Source: Lachnospiraceae bacterium (GTDB lineage Bacteria; Bacillota; Clostridia; Lachnospirales; Lachnospiraceae). Taken from it: DNA of 45,212 nt. The stretch spans positions 1 to 45,212 of the forward strand of contig JAGAPO010000098.1 of NCBI GenBank assembly GCA_017623215.1. Direction: 5' to 3'. Below are positions 16,211-24,497 of this stretch, one piece after another (position 1 is the first letter of the stretch; the number at the start of each line of letters is the position of its first letter). The translations under genes were made by a program, and so were the position numbers. The notes below the pieces were generated by a model, which ran no database searches, was not told the DNA's origin, and saw only the letters and a list, made by a program, of their open reading frames with translations.

Positions 16211-17929
16211 ATGAACGCAGAGGTAACAAAAAAGTACGTTTATTGGTGCGAATCACCGGTATTTGATGAGGAGACAAAGGCGGAGTTAAGAGCAATCGCG
16301 GGAGTTGAGGCTGAGATAACGGATCGCTTTTACAAGGATCTGGAATTTGGAACGGGCGGTCTGCGCGGTATGCTGGGGGCCGGAAGCAATCGTATGAATA
16401 TTTATACGGTAAGAAAGGCGACGCAGGGGCTTGCGAATTACATCAGAAAGCAGCAGGCACAGGAAAAGGGCGTCGCGATCGCATTCGATTCCAGAAGGAT
16501 GTCGCCGGAGTTCGCCGACGCGGCGGCCCGCACGTTTGCGGCAAATGGAATTAAGGCGTATGTCTTTGATTCGCTGCGTCCGACGCCGGAGTTATCCTTT
16601 GCAGTAAGAAAGCTTGGCTGTACTGCCGGAATTGTAGTTACGGCAAGTCATAACCCGCCCGAGTACAACGGTTACAAGGTATACTGGGAGGACGGCGCGC
16701 AGATTACGGCTCCGCTCGATTCTGAGATTATCGCGGAAGTGAACGCGGTTGCGGATTTTGCAGATATCCGTACGATGAGCACAGAGGAGGCGAAGGAGGC
16801 CGGCCTTTATCAGGTGATCGGCAAAGAGATTGATGATGCTTATATGGCGGAGTTAAAGAAGCTGGTGCTTCGTCCAGAGGCGATTCATGCGGTGGGAAGG
16901 GATATGAAGATTGTGTATACGCCCCTTCACGGCACCGGTAATCTTCCGGTCAGACGGATATTAAAGGAGCTTGGATTTACGCAGGTGTATGTGGTTCCGG
17001 AGCAGGAGCTTCCGGACGGCGCGTTCCCGACCGTGTCGTATCCGAATCCCGAGGATAAGAATGCGTTCCAGCTTGCTTTGAACCTGGCAGGAAAGGTGGA
17101 CGCGGATCTGGTGCTTGCAACCGATCCGGATGCGGATCGTCTCGGAATCTATGCGAAGGATGAGAACGGCGAATATCAGTCCTTCACCGGAAATATGTCC
17201 GGGCTGTTAATCTGTGAGTACGAGCTGTCGCAGAGAAAGGCCCTCGGAAAGCTTCCCAGGAATGGGGCGATTGTGACAACCATCGTATCCTCGAACATGG
17301 CAAAGGCGGTTGCGGACGCATATAACGTGAAATATCTGGAGACATTAACCGGCTTTAAGTATATCGGAGAGCAGATTAAGTTCTTTGAGCAGGAGAAGAG
17401 TTATGAATATCTGTTCGGCTTTGAGGAAAGCTACGGCTGCCTGGTCGGAACCCACGCCAGGGACAAGGACGCCTGTGTCGCGGTTATGGCGCTGTGCGAG
17501 GCGGCTGCGTATTACAGACTTCAGGGGCTGACGCTGGTTGAGCAGATGAAGAAGATATTTGAAAAGTATGGCTTCTATAAGGAGACGCTGTTCACCAGAA
17601 CCTTCAAGGGCGCAGACGGCTCTGAGAAGATGAAGCAGATGATGGACGAGCTTCGGAATAACCCGCCGGCTTCGGTTGGGGAATATCAGGTGCTCGCGGT
17701 CAGAGACTATAAGGCGGATACCAGAACGGACTGCATGACAAAGGAAGTAACGAAGACCGGGCTTCCGAAGTCGAACGTGCTGTATTTTGAGCTGGAGCGC
17801 GATGCGTGGTTCTGCGTAAGACCGTCCGGAACCGAGCCGAAGATCAAATATTATGCAGGCGTAAAGGGCGAGACGAACGAAGAGGCGGATACCCTGCTTG
17901 CGGCATTAATGAAGGAGCTGGAAGGCTAA
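16211..17929 (+). CDS. Phosphoglucomutase/phosphomannomutase (alpha-D-phosphohexomutase)
   Basis: A 572-residue phosphohexomutase that interconverts hexose 1- and 6-phosphates through a phosphoserine. Visible motifs are FGTGGLRG near the start, the catalytic TASHNPPEYNGYK (Ser146), the Mg site TDPDADRLGI (Asp305, 307, 309), the sugar-binding GFEESYG and the phosphate-binding RPSGTEPKIKYY at the end. Length fits the Firmicute PgcA-type enzymes, which supply glucose-1-phosphate for glycogen and envelope sugars. ATG 16211 follows GAAGGAGA by about eight bases. A long GC-rich leader lies between it and the promoter at the end of ptsI. Glucose versus mannose preference cannot be read from the sequence. 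Confidence 0.93.
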   Translation: MNAEVTKKYVYWCESPVFDEETKAELRAIAGVEAEITDRFYKDLEFGTGGLRGMLGAGSNRMNIYTVRKATQGLANYIRKQQAQEKGVAIAFDSRRMSPEFADAAARTFAANGIKAYVFDSLRPTPELSFAVRKLGCTAGIVVTASHNPPEYNGYKVYWEDGAQITAPLDSEIIAEVNAVADFADIRTMSTEEAKEAGLYQVIGKEIDDAYMAELKKLVLRPEAIHAVGRDMKIVYTPLHGTGNLPVRRILKELGFTQVYVVPEQELPDGAFPTVSYPNPEDKNAFQLALNLAGKVDADLVLATDPDADRLGIYAKDENGEYQSFTGNMSGLLICEYELSQRKALGKLPRNGAIVTTIVSSNMAKAVADAYNVKYLETLTGFKYIGEQIKFFEQEKSYEYLFGFEESYGCLVGTHARDKDACVAVMALCEAAAYYRLQGLTLVEQMKKIFEKYGFYKETLFTRTFKGADGSEKMKQMMDELRNNPPASVGEYQVLAVRDYKADTRTDCMTKEVTKTGLPKSNVLYFELERDAWFCVRPSGTEPKIKYYAGVKGETNEEADTLLAALMKELEG

Positions 17930-18090
17930 TCGGATATCGTAAGGAGGCGTGGGGACGTCGTCTGAGAGAAGATTGGAACATTTTTGCAGAGGAAAAGAAC
18001 ATTTCGGCCTCGGAAGAATTTGAGAAGTGCATTATACTATGCGTATAGGGCGGAGTTGGACCCCCAAAATATGATTAAGGAGGCACTGCT

Positions 18091-19446
18091 ATGGAGACGC
18101 GAGAGCACTTAAAAAAAGAAATTCTTGAGACGATAATAAAACCGGTGATTCAAGGGGAATGGTATGTCATGACCGAACCATTTACGGCCGAATCGATCAC
18201 CGATGCTTTAAGATACTGGCATAATGTTGAGATTCCTTTTATCGGGGCTCCAATTCTTCTAAATGCGCCCATCGTATTTGGTTCGGACAGCCATCTGCGC
18301 GTGGATGAAAGGCAGGTCATGATGCAGGCAAGGGAAAGCGAAACCTGCCTGGTGCGCAATGAACATATCCAGGACGGCGCGTACGGAACGACCGATCCGG
18401 AACGGAGGGACAGGAATCTGAGTATTGAGGGAGGAATCTGGAAGTTCAAAACCGAGCAGCGCTGTTACACGAATCAAGAGAAGTCCATGAAGGGCTCTTA
18501 CGGCTGCATTATATTCTCCGGGGTAGAGCAGGTTTCACTCAAACATATGATAATCTATGACAGCCTCGAAAGCGGAAAAGGGAATACCCCCTCCGGTTAT
18601 GGAATCCAGATCTGCGACTGCAGGCATTTTATCGTTGAAGATATTGACTTTAATGATAACAGCCGGGATGGCGTTCATGTGAACGGCCCTGCAAGCTATG
18701 GTCATATCAGACACATCAGAGGCGAAAAGATGGGAGATGACATGGTTGCTCTGAATGCGTGGGACTGGGATACCTCGTCGCTGACCTTCGGAACGATAGA
18801 CCATCTTTATGTGGAAGATGTGGAATGCCCCGGGAATGAGTTAAGACTGCTGCCCGGGCAGAAGGTGTACGAGAGCGGTGAGCGGGTTGACTGTGATATC
18901 CGCGATATCGTGCTTGAGAATATCCGCGGAATCTACACCTTCAAATTATATGCGCAGCCCAATATTTCAAACGCGATCCGGGGAACACACGACGTATCGG
19001 GGACGGTAGGGACGATTGAAAATGTCTATTTTAAAGATATTTCCTTTGTTGAGGTATCGCCATCCGGCCTTAATAATCTTCCGGTTAAGAGCCTGTTCGA
19101 AATCTGCGCGGATTGCAGTGGTATCTATATAGAAGATGTATATGTGGACAACACAATTGATCAGTGCAGCAAGCTTGACCTAAGACTGATCAATGTAGGC
19201 CCCTTATCGGCGGTATGGACGAACGGTTCCGAGGATCCGGCTGACTGGGGTGAGGTGTTTGATCCGGATGCGATCTGCAGTGCCGATGATATTTATTTGC
19301 ATCATATCAGCTTTCAGGGCGAGACGATTACAGAGAAGGAACGGTTAGTAAGAGAAGTAACCATGACGGTGAACCCGGAGTATCCAAGGACAGTGCCAAA
19401 AGGCGGGACGGGATATGGTAAGATAGGCAAGGTAGAGGTCAGGTAA
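18091..19446 (+). CDS. Right-handed beta-helix protein, GH28-like
   Basis: A 451-residue protein with repeated beta-helix turns. Its central motifs resemble glycoside hydrolase family 28 (polygalacturonase): NDNSRDGVHVNGP (Asn190, Asp193) and EKMGDDMVALNAWDWD (Asp216, Asp217) match the expected NxD and GDD acids. I do not find the canonical SHG motif or a clear RIK, so it is a distant member or a related lyase/epimerase-like family. No signal peptide is seen. AAGGAGG lies five to six bases before ATG 18091. A weak TATACT (18033-18038) may be its own -10, and a terminator follows. Likely involved in pectin or other polyuronide breakdown, by inference only. Confidence 0.7.
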   Translation: METREHLKKEILETIIKPVIQGEWYVMTEPFTAESITDALRYWHNVEIPFIGAPILLNAPIVFGSDSHLRVDERQVMMQARESETCLVRNEHIQDGAYGTTDPERRDRNLSIEGGIWKFKTEQRCYTNQEKSMKGSYGCIIFSGVEQVSLKHMIIYDSLESGKGNTPSGYGIQICDCRHFIVEDIDFNDNSRDGVHVNGPASYGHIRHIRGEKMGDDMVALNAWDWDTSSLTFGTIDHLYVEDVECPGNELRLLPGQKVYESGERVDCDIRDIVLENIRGIYTFKLYAQPNISNAIRGTHDVSGTVGTIENVYFKDISFVEVSPSGLNNLPVKSLFEICADCSGIYIEDVYVDNTIDQCSKLDLRLINVGPLSAVWTNGSEDPADWGEVFDPDAICSADDIYLHHISFQGETITEKERLVREVTMTVNPEYPRTVPKGGTGYGKIGKVEVR

Positions 19447-19490
19447 TACATAAGAGAAATTAATAGAGGATGCTACATTTGGCAGATGGA

Positions 19491-19547
19491 AAAGGCGGAG
19501 CCGGCGTATGAAAGAATTGCGCGGGACTCCGTCTTTTGTATATTTTC
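19491..19547 (+). terminator. Rho-independent terminator after the GH28-like gene
   Basis: AAAGGCGGAG near 19491-19500 pairs with CTCCGTCTTT at 19527-19535 (one G-T pair), with extra GCG/CGC pairing inside. It is followed by a T-rich run CTTTTGTATATTTT. Confidence 0.7.
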
Positions 19548-19846
19548 CGGAAAAAAGAAATGATTGCGGGAAATGAGACCAGTATGGCAGAGCTAATAGG
19601 GAAGCTTCTGCCAATGGGTGCAGCTTTTTCTTCGCCCGGATTATGAATGGGGTAGCAAACTGATGATGTATGATCTTCAAAAGAAATGGTATCAGTAAAT
19701 AAGTTTTTTCCGGCTACATTCGGACTATTGAGGGAAAGAATGCGGTCGGGATCGTTCGATAAGCTGATGGAACGCAATTTGTATTGTGCTTTAGGGGGGA
19801 AAAAGGAGCATATAAAAATTTTAATAAATATGTAATGAAAATCCGG
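19548..19846. other. Intergenic stretch without recognised gene
   Basis: About 300 bases that hold no convincing gene or RNA. A minus-strand open frame runs across it but has no family motif or ribosome site. The last 60 bases are very A/T-rich and lead into the next promoter. Confidence 0.4.
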
Positions 19847-19875
19847 TAGAAATATACAGAACAACCTGTTATAAT
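19847..19875 (+). promoter_or_regulatory. Candidate promoter of the deacetylase gene
   Basis: Perfect TATAAT at 19870-19875 with a weak -35 TAGAAA at 19847-19852 (17-base spacer) and an A/T-rich upstream tract. It lies 115 bases before the start codon. Confidence 0.45.
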
Positions 19876-19989
19876 CAAGACCAGAACAGAGAAACTATAC
19901 ATAAAAACGAGTTTGAGCCGTTACGGAGACGCAGAATCACAGGCGGGAAACTGTGATTTGGGAAATCAGGCAGAAGGAGAGCAAAGGTC

Positions 19990-21165
19990 ATGTATAATGG
20001 GAAGGATATGGAAGAAAAAAGGGAGTACATCAGAAGAAGGAAAAAGACACAGCGGATGCTGACTGGAATGTTGGTTGTGTTCTTTCTGCTTACTCTTGCA
20101 TTTGGAACGGTTGGGGTTGTGCTTGCGCTGCGTCTGGAATCGCTGCAGAAAGAGGTTGCAGAGCTTGAGGGACAGCTCGCTTCGGAGAGAGCAAAGCTGG
20201 AGCAATATATCATAGAGGATGCTCCGATTGGAGCCGGCGGCAAAGAGGAAGATGCGCAGCCGTCCACCGATGGCGGGAATGGCACGGTAAGCGGCGAAGG
20301 CCAGGGATCAGAAGGAACGCAGGGAACCGGGCCGGAGCCGACCAGTGCGCCGGAAGAGACGGCGGATGGACGTACGACTACGGAAGCATCGTCTTCCGAA
20401 GAAGTGCCGACCGAGCCGACTCCGACGCAGGCGGCTTCTCAGGACAAAACAACCGAAGCGGCAACGGAGGCTGGCAGCACGCAGGAAGAGAATGATGCGG
20501 ACGAGGAAGGAGAATGGGCGGACAAGAAGATATATTTAACCTTTGATGATGGCCCGAGCAAATATACGGATGATATTTTAGAGATTCTTGCGGAATATGA
20601 TGCGAAGGCGACCTTCTTCGTTATCGGCAAGACGGATGAGCATTCGAAAGAGATGTATCAGAGGATTGTGGATGAAGGACATACATTAGCGATTCACTCG
20701 TATACACATAAATATAAAGAGATCTATGCGTCGGTTGATGCATTTGCCGCGGATTTCACGAAGCTGAGCGATCTGCTGTATGAGGTGACGGGAGTGCGCC
20801 CCGGAATCTCTCGTTTTCCTGGAGGCTCAAGCAATAAGCAGAGCAAGATTGGAATCGAGCCGTTTGTGAAATACCTGAATGAAGAGGGAATCATCTATTT
20901 TGATTGGAATGTGGAGAACGGAGATGCGACGGGGAAGACATACACGGCCGAAGAGCTTGCGCAGAACGCGCTTGACGGGATTGCAAACTTTAAGCGGCCG
21001 GTCGTCCTGATGCACGATACGGATGCGAAGAAGGCAACCGTGGATTCCCTGCCCGAGATTTTGGAGACCATTCAGAAAAAGGGAGGCAGGATGCTTGCAC
21101 TGGACGAATCGGTTACGCCGGTGCAGCATGTGAAGGCGAATTCCTTTGATGAAAGCAAAGAGTAA
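19990..21165 (+). CDS. Membrane-anchored polysaccharide deacetylase (NodB domain)
   Basis: A 391-residue protein expected to remove acetyl groups from a cell-wall polymer such as peptidoglycan. It has a basic cytoplasmic tail (RRRKK), one membrane helix (about 24-47) and a short coiled coil (48-75). A Thr/Glu/Pro/Gly-rich wall-spanning linker follows (about 80-175). The NodB domain then shows TFDDGPS (Asp186, Asp187), HSYTH (His236, His240), FPGGSSN, YFDWNVENGD and VLMHD. All catalytic motifs are present. Orientation would place the enzyme outside the membrane. ATG 19990 and ATG 20008 both have purine-rich sites before them; the first is chosen. It stands alone before the pyrH cluster. Deacetylation of peptidoglycan usually gives lysozyme resistance. 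Confidence 0.9.
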   Translation: MYNGKDMEEKREYIRRRKKTQRMLTGMLVVFFLLTLAFGTVGVVLALRLESLQKEVAELEGQLASERAKLEQYIIEDAPIGAGGKEEDAQPSTDGGNGTVSGEGQGSEGTQGTGPEPTSAPEETADGRTTTEASSSEEVPTEPTPTQAASQDKTTEAATEAGSTQEENDADEEGEWADKKIYLTFDDGPSKYTDDILEILAEYDAKATFFVIGKTDEHSKEMYQRIVDEGHTLAIHSYTHKYKEIYASVDAFAADFTKLSDLLYEVTGVRPGISRFPGGSSNKQSKIGIEPFVKYLNEEGIIYFDWNVENGDATGKTYTAEELAQNALDGIANFKRPVVLMHDTDAKKATVDSLPEILETIQKKGGRMLALDESVTPVQHVKANSFDESKE

Positions 21166-21343
21166 TAGGAAGTATTGACTGAAAAATTGTTCCATTGGGA
21201 CGAATATCGGCCCGAATGATGAAAAAATAGAATAAATTCACGATCCCTCTGGTAATTCGGGAATAAATATGGTAAGATAGATAAGAGAGTGTGGGCAGAA
21301 TGGAATGCCCTATCGAAAACCAGAAAGGCACAGGTATTATTCT

Positions 21344-22048
21344 ATGAAGAAATACAACCGGATTTTGTTAAAATTAAGCGGCGAAGCCTTAGCAGGTGAT
21401 AAGAAGACCGGATTTGATGAGGCGAGCTGTATGATGGTTGCCGAGCAGGTAAAGAAGCTGACGGAGGAAGGAATCCAGGTCGCTATCGTAATCGGCGGAG
21501 GCAATTTCTGGAGAGGCAGAAGTAGCGAGACGATCGACCGTACGAAAGCGGATTCCATTGGAATGCTTGCGACGGTTATGAATTGTATTTATGTATCGGA
21601 GATTTTCCGCTATGTCGGAATGAAGACAGAGGTATTCACCCCGTTTATCTGCGGCAATATGACCGAGCTCTTTTCCAAGGACAGAGCGGTTGCAGCGCTG
21701 GAAGCGGGAAAGGTCATCTTTTTCGCCGGCGGAACGGGTCATCCGTATTTCTCGACCGATACTCCTTCCGCTTTGCGCGCGATTGAGCTGGAATGCGATA
21801 TTATGCTGATGGCGAGAGCGGTGGATGGCGTATATGACAGCGATCCGAAGAAGAATCCGAATGCGAAGAAGTATAAGGAGATCACCTTCCAGGAGATTCT
21901 GGATCAGAAGCTGGAGATTCTGGACATGACCGCTACCGTTATGTGTATGCAGAATAAGCTCCCGATTCTGTTGTTCTCGCTGAACGAGGAGAACAGTATT
22001 GTGCAGAATGCAGCCGGAGAGTGCACCGGAACTATTATTAGAATATAA
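21344..22048 (+). CDS. pyrH: UMP kinase
   Basis: A 234-residue bacterial UMP kinase of the amino-acid-kinase fold. It makes UDP from UMP, feeds RNA, DNA and cell-wall sugar nucleotides, and works as a hexamer. Motifs are ILLKLSGEAL, VIGGGNFWRG, FAGGTGHPYFSTDT and RAVDGVYDSDPKKNP. ATG 21344 is chosen because MKKYNRILLKLSGE matches the usual start; ATG 21305 in the same frame would add 13 residues. An extended -10 (TGGTAAGAT, 21270-21278) may be the promoter but lacks a good -35. It starts the housekeeping cluster with frr 18 bases downstream. Confidence 0.96.
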   Translation: MKKYNRILLKLSGEALAGDKKTGFDEASCMMVAEQVKKLTEEGIQVAIVIGGGNFWRGRSSETIDRTKADSIGMLATVMNCIYVSEIFRYVGMKTEVFTPFICGNMTELFSKDRAVAALEAGKVIFFAGGTGHPYFSTDTPSALRAIELECDIMLMARAVDGVYDSDPKKNPNAKKYKEITFQEILDQKLEILDMTATVMCMQNKLPILLFSLNEENSIVQNAAGECTGTIIRI

Positions 22049-22066
22049 GTTTGGAGGACGACGAAT

Positions 22067-22624
22067 ATGAGCAGTGCAAGAGTAAAACCGTATGAGGACA
22101 AGATGGTGAAGACCCTGGATGTATTAAAGGAGGATTATGCATCGATCCGTGCAGGAAGAGCGAACCCGCATCTTCTTGACAAGATCCGTGTGGATTACTA
22201 CGGACAGCCGTCCAGCCTGCAGCAGGTTGCCAACGTATCCGTGCCCGAGGCAAGAGTAATTACCATTCAGCCCTGGGAATCCAAGATGATTAAGGCAATT
22301 GAGAAGGAGATTTTAGCTTCGGATCTTGGAATTACACCCGGTAATGACGGTAAGGTGATTCGCCTGGTATTTCCGGAGTTGACCGAGGAACGCAGAAAGG
22401 ATCTCGTTAAGGATATCAAGAAGAAGTCGGAAGCTGCCAAGGTTGCAGTCCGCAATGTTCGCCGTGATGCGAATGATGCATTTAAGAAGCTTGGAAAGAG
22501 CAGCGAGGTATCCGAGGACGAGCAGAAGCAGTTAGAGGAAGAGATTCAGAAGGTTACGGATAAGTACATCGCTGAGATCGACAAAGTAACAGAGGCAAAG
22601 TCGAAGGAGATCCTGACCGTATAG
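22067..22624 (+). CDS. frr: Ribosome recycling factor
   Basis: A 185-residue RRF that, with EF-G, splits the post-termination ribosome. The sequence is complete, with the three-helix bundle and conserved [29 protein letters not shown] and DVRDAN-type [15 protein letters not shown] regions. GGAGGACGACGAAT precedes ATG 22067. It is immediately downstream of pyrH, the usual arrangement in Firmicutes, and is followed by a terminator-like hairpin. Confidence 0.97.
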   Translation: MSSARVKPYEDKMVKTLDVLKEDYASIRAGRANPHLLDKIRVDYYGQPSSLQQVANVSVPEARVITIQPWESKMIKAIEKEILASDLGITPGNDGKVIRLVFPELTEERRKDLVKDIKKKSEAAKVAVRNVRRDANDAFKKLGKSSEVSEDEQKQLEEEIQKVTDKYIAEIDKVTEAKSKEILTV

Positions 22625-22650
22625 GATTTTCACGGAACCATAAGGAGAAT

Positions 22651-22691
22651 AACGGACGTATCCGCAATGCAGGAATACGTCCGTTGCTTTT
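22651..22691 (+). terminator. Terminator-like hairpin after frr
   Basis: A perfect 11-bp stem (AACGGACGTAT, 22651-22661, with 22675-22685) with a 13-base loop is followed by GCTTTTAG. The short T-run suggests partial termination, so the uppS group may be read through or have another promoter. Confidence 0.65.
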
Positions 22692-22764
22692 AGATGCCGA
22701 AGTCGGAGGGGCGGAATTCCGTAAGGAATAACGGGCCGATGAGCGGGCAAGAGGAGGATGACGG

Positions 22765-23478
22765 ATGGCGGAAGAGAATAAGAGTGTTCCGCGCCACGTG
22801 GCAATTATTCTGGACGGTAACGGCAGATGGGCGAAGAAGCGAATGATGCCGCGTACTTATGGGCATTCCCAGGGAAGTAAGAATGTCGAGAGAATATGCG
22901 AGGAAGCCTGGAGAATGGGAATTAAGTATTTGACGGTCTACGCGTTCTCGACAGAGAACTGGTCAAGGCCGAAGGAAGAGGTGGACGCGCTGATGAAGCT
23001 CCTTCGGAATTATATGAAGGACTGTATTAAGACGAGCCGGAAGAACGATATGAGAGTGCGGATTATCGGCGATAAGTCCGGGCTGGATGCGGATATTCGG
23101 GAGAGCATTCAGGCGCTCGAGGAGGACTCGAAGAATAATCAGGGGCTGAATTTTCAGGTGGCGCTCAATTACGGCGGACGGGATGAGATTATCCGTGCGG
23201 CAAGAAAGCTTGCTCTTGCGTGTAAGGATGGAGAGATGGCTCCGGAGGAGATTAACGAAGAGACATTTCGGGCATGCCTGGATACGGCGGATATCCCGGA
23301 TCCGGATCTGTTAATTCGTACGAGCGGAGAATTCAGACTTTCCAATTTTCTGATGTGGCAGACCGCGTATACGGAATTTTATTCGACAGATGTGCTGTGG
23401 CCGGATTTTACGAAGGACGATCTGCAGAAGGCGATTGATTATTATAACAGCAGAGAAAGACGCTTCGGAGCAGTATAA
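22765..23478 (+). CDS. uppS: Isoprenyl transferase (undecaprenyl diphosphate synthase)
   Basis: A 237-residue cis-prenyltransferase that extends farnesyl-PP with isopentenyl-PP to the C55 lipid carrier for peptidoglycan and wall polymers. Diagnostic motifs are HVAIILDGNGRWA (catalytic Asp17), YAFSTENWSRP, ALNYGGRDEI and PDLLIRTSGEFRLSNFL, with WPDF near the end. GAGGAGGATGACGG lies before ATG 22765. cdsA follows after 31 bases on the same strand. Together with dxr and ispG downstream, it makes this block largely about isoprenoid and lipid precursors. Confidence 0.96.
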   Translation: MAEENKSVPRHVAIILDGNGRWAKKRMMPRTYGHSQGSKNVERICEEAWRMGIKYLTVYAFSTENWSRPKEEVDALMKLLRNYMKDCIKTSRKNDMRVRIIGDKSGLDADIRESIQALEEDSKNNQGLNFQVALNYGGRDEIIRAARKLALACKDGEMAPEEINEETFRACLDTADIPDPDLLIRTSGEFRLSNFLMWQTAYTEFYSTDVLWPDFTKDDLQKAIDYYNSRERRFGAV

Positions 23479-23509
23479 GAAGGATGAAGGATTGGAAGGA
23501 GGAGACAGG

Positions 23510-24313
23510 ATGTTCTGGGTAAGATTTAGAAGCTCGATTATCCTGATGGCGATTGCGATTGCGACGATATTGCTGGGCGGGAACGTGATGTTCGCCGTGG
23601 TGCTTGCGATATCGCTTATCGGTCTGATGGAGCTGTACCGGGTTCTTGGAATTCATAAGAGTATTCTGGGAGTTCTGGGATATGCGGCGGCTGTTGGATA
23701 TGACCTGTTGATTTATTTCGGACGGGAGGACTTGCGGTTTGAACTGCTTGTGATTTTTATGCTGGTGCTCTTGGGCGCCTATGTGCTCCGTTTTCCGAAA
23801 TACACCGCCGATCAGCTGACGATGACATTCTTTGGTCTGATGTATGTTGCAGTTATGCTTTCGTATCTGTATCGAATTCGGATACTGGAAGACGGTCTCG
23901 TGTTAATCTGGCTGGTATTTATCGGGTCCTGGGGATCGGATACATGCGCGTATTGCGTTGGAATTAAGTTCGGAAAGCACAAGGCGACGCCAAAGCTCAG
24001 TCCGAAAAAGACGGTGGAAGGCTGCGTCGGAGGGGTTGTAGGAGCGGCGCTGCTTGGACTGCTTTATGGCTCCCTTTTCCGGGAGCAGCTTGCGGCACTG
24101 TTCAATCCGGCGGTTGCCTGTATGCTGATATGCGCGGCATCCGCAGTAATCTCTCAGATTGGAGATTTGGCTGCTTCAGCGATTAAGCGGAATCATAACA
24201 TTAAGGATTATGGAAAGCTGATACCGGGGCATGGCGGAATTATGGATCGATTTGACAGTGTAATTGTAACGGCTCCGATTGTGTATTTGCTTGCGGTCTT
24301 GATGAAGATATGA
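23510..24313 (+). CDS. cdsA: Phosphatidate cytidylyltransferase (CDP-diacylglycerol synthase)
   Basis: A 267-residue integral membrane enzyme that makes CDP-diacylglycerol from phosphatidate and CTP. It has seven or eight hydrophobic segments. The family signature lies at the C-terminal side (SAIKRNHNIKDYGKLIPGHG, then GIMDRFDS), and SPKKTVEG comes earlier. ATG 23510 follows GGAGGAGACAG, an excellent ribosome site; the frame is open further upstream inside uppS but without a start signal. A terminator-like hairpin follows the gene before dxr. Confidence 0.94.
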   Translation: MFWVRFRSSIILMAIAIATILLGGNVMFAVVLAISLIGLMELYRVLGIHKSILGVLGYAAAVGYDLLIYFGREDLRFELLVIFMLVLLGAYVLRFPKYTADQLTMTFFGLMYVAVMLSYLYRIRILEDGLVLIWLVFIGSWGSDTCAYCVGIKFGKHKATPKLSPKKTVEGCVGGVVGAALLGLLYGSLFREQLAALFNPAVACMLICAASAVISQIGDLAASAIKRNHNIKDYGKLIPGHGGIMDRFDSVIVTAPIVYLLAVLMKI

Positions 24314-24319
24314 TAAAAT

Positions 24320-24373
24320 AAACGGTGCATGGAGGAACGGGGGAGAGGCTCCGGGAGACCGGCACCGTTTTTC
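24320..24373 (+). terminator. Hairpin and T-run after cdsA
   Basis: AAACGGTGC (24320-24328) pairs perfectly with GCACCGTTT (24362-24370) around a 33-base loop that can fold further (GGCTCC-rich). It is followed by TTTTTCTG. It looks like a terminator or attenuator inside the cluster. Confidence 0.65.
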
Positions 24374-24438
24374 TGTAATCAGATAGCGTTACGGAATGAG
24401 AGACCCCTTGAGGCGGGAAATATTGGTTTCAGAGACTG

Positions 24439-24489
24439 TTTTAAGAAAGTATTTTAAGAGAAGGTTTTAAGAGAACGTTTTAAGAAAGA
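24439..24489 (+). repeat. Four-unit 13-bp repeat before dxr
   Basis: TTTTAAGA occurs at 24439, 24452, 24465 and 24478, exactly every 13 bases, each followed by a purine-rich tail (AAGTA, GAAGG, GAACG, AAGAAGG). The last unit supplies the ribosome site of dxr. Confidence 0.8.
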
Positions 24490-24497
24490 AGGTTTGC

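Noticed and set aside
15996..16295. Minus-strand 99-residue frame over the phosphohexomutase leader
   Set aside because: Its composition follows the GC-rich hairpins, and no ribosome site or motif is visible.
19460..19864. Minus-strand 134-residue frame in the gap before the deacetylase
   Set aside because: It has no recognised motif and runs through a terminator; it is better explained as chance.
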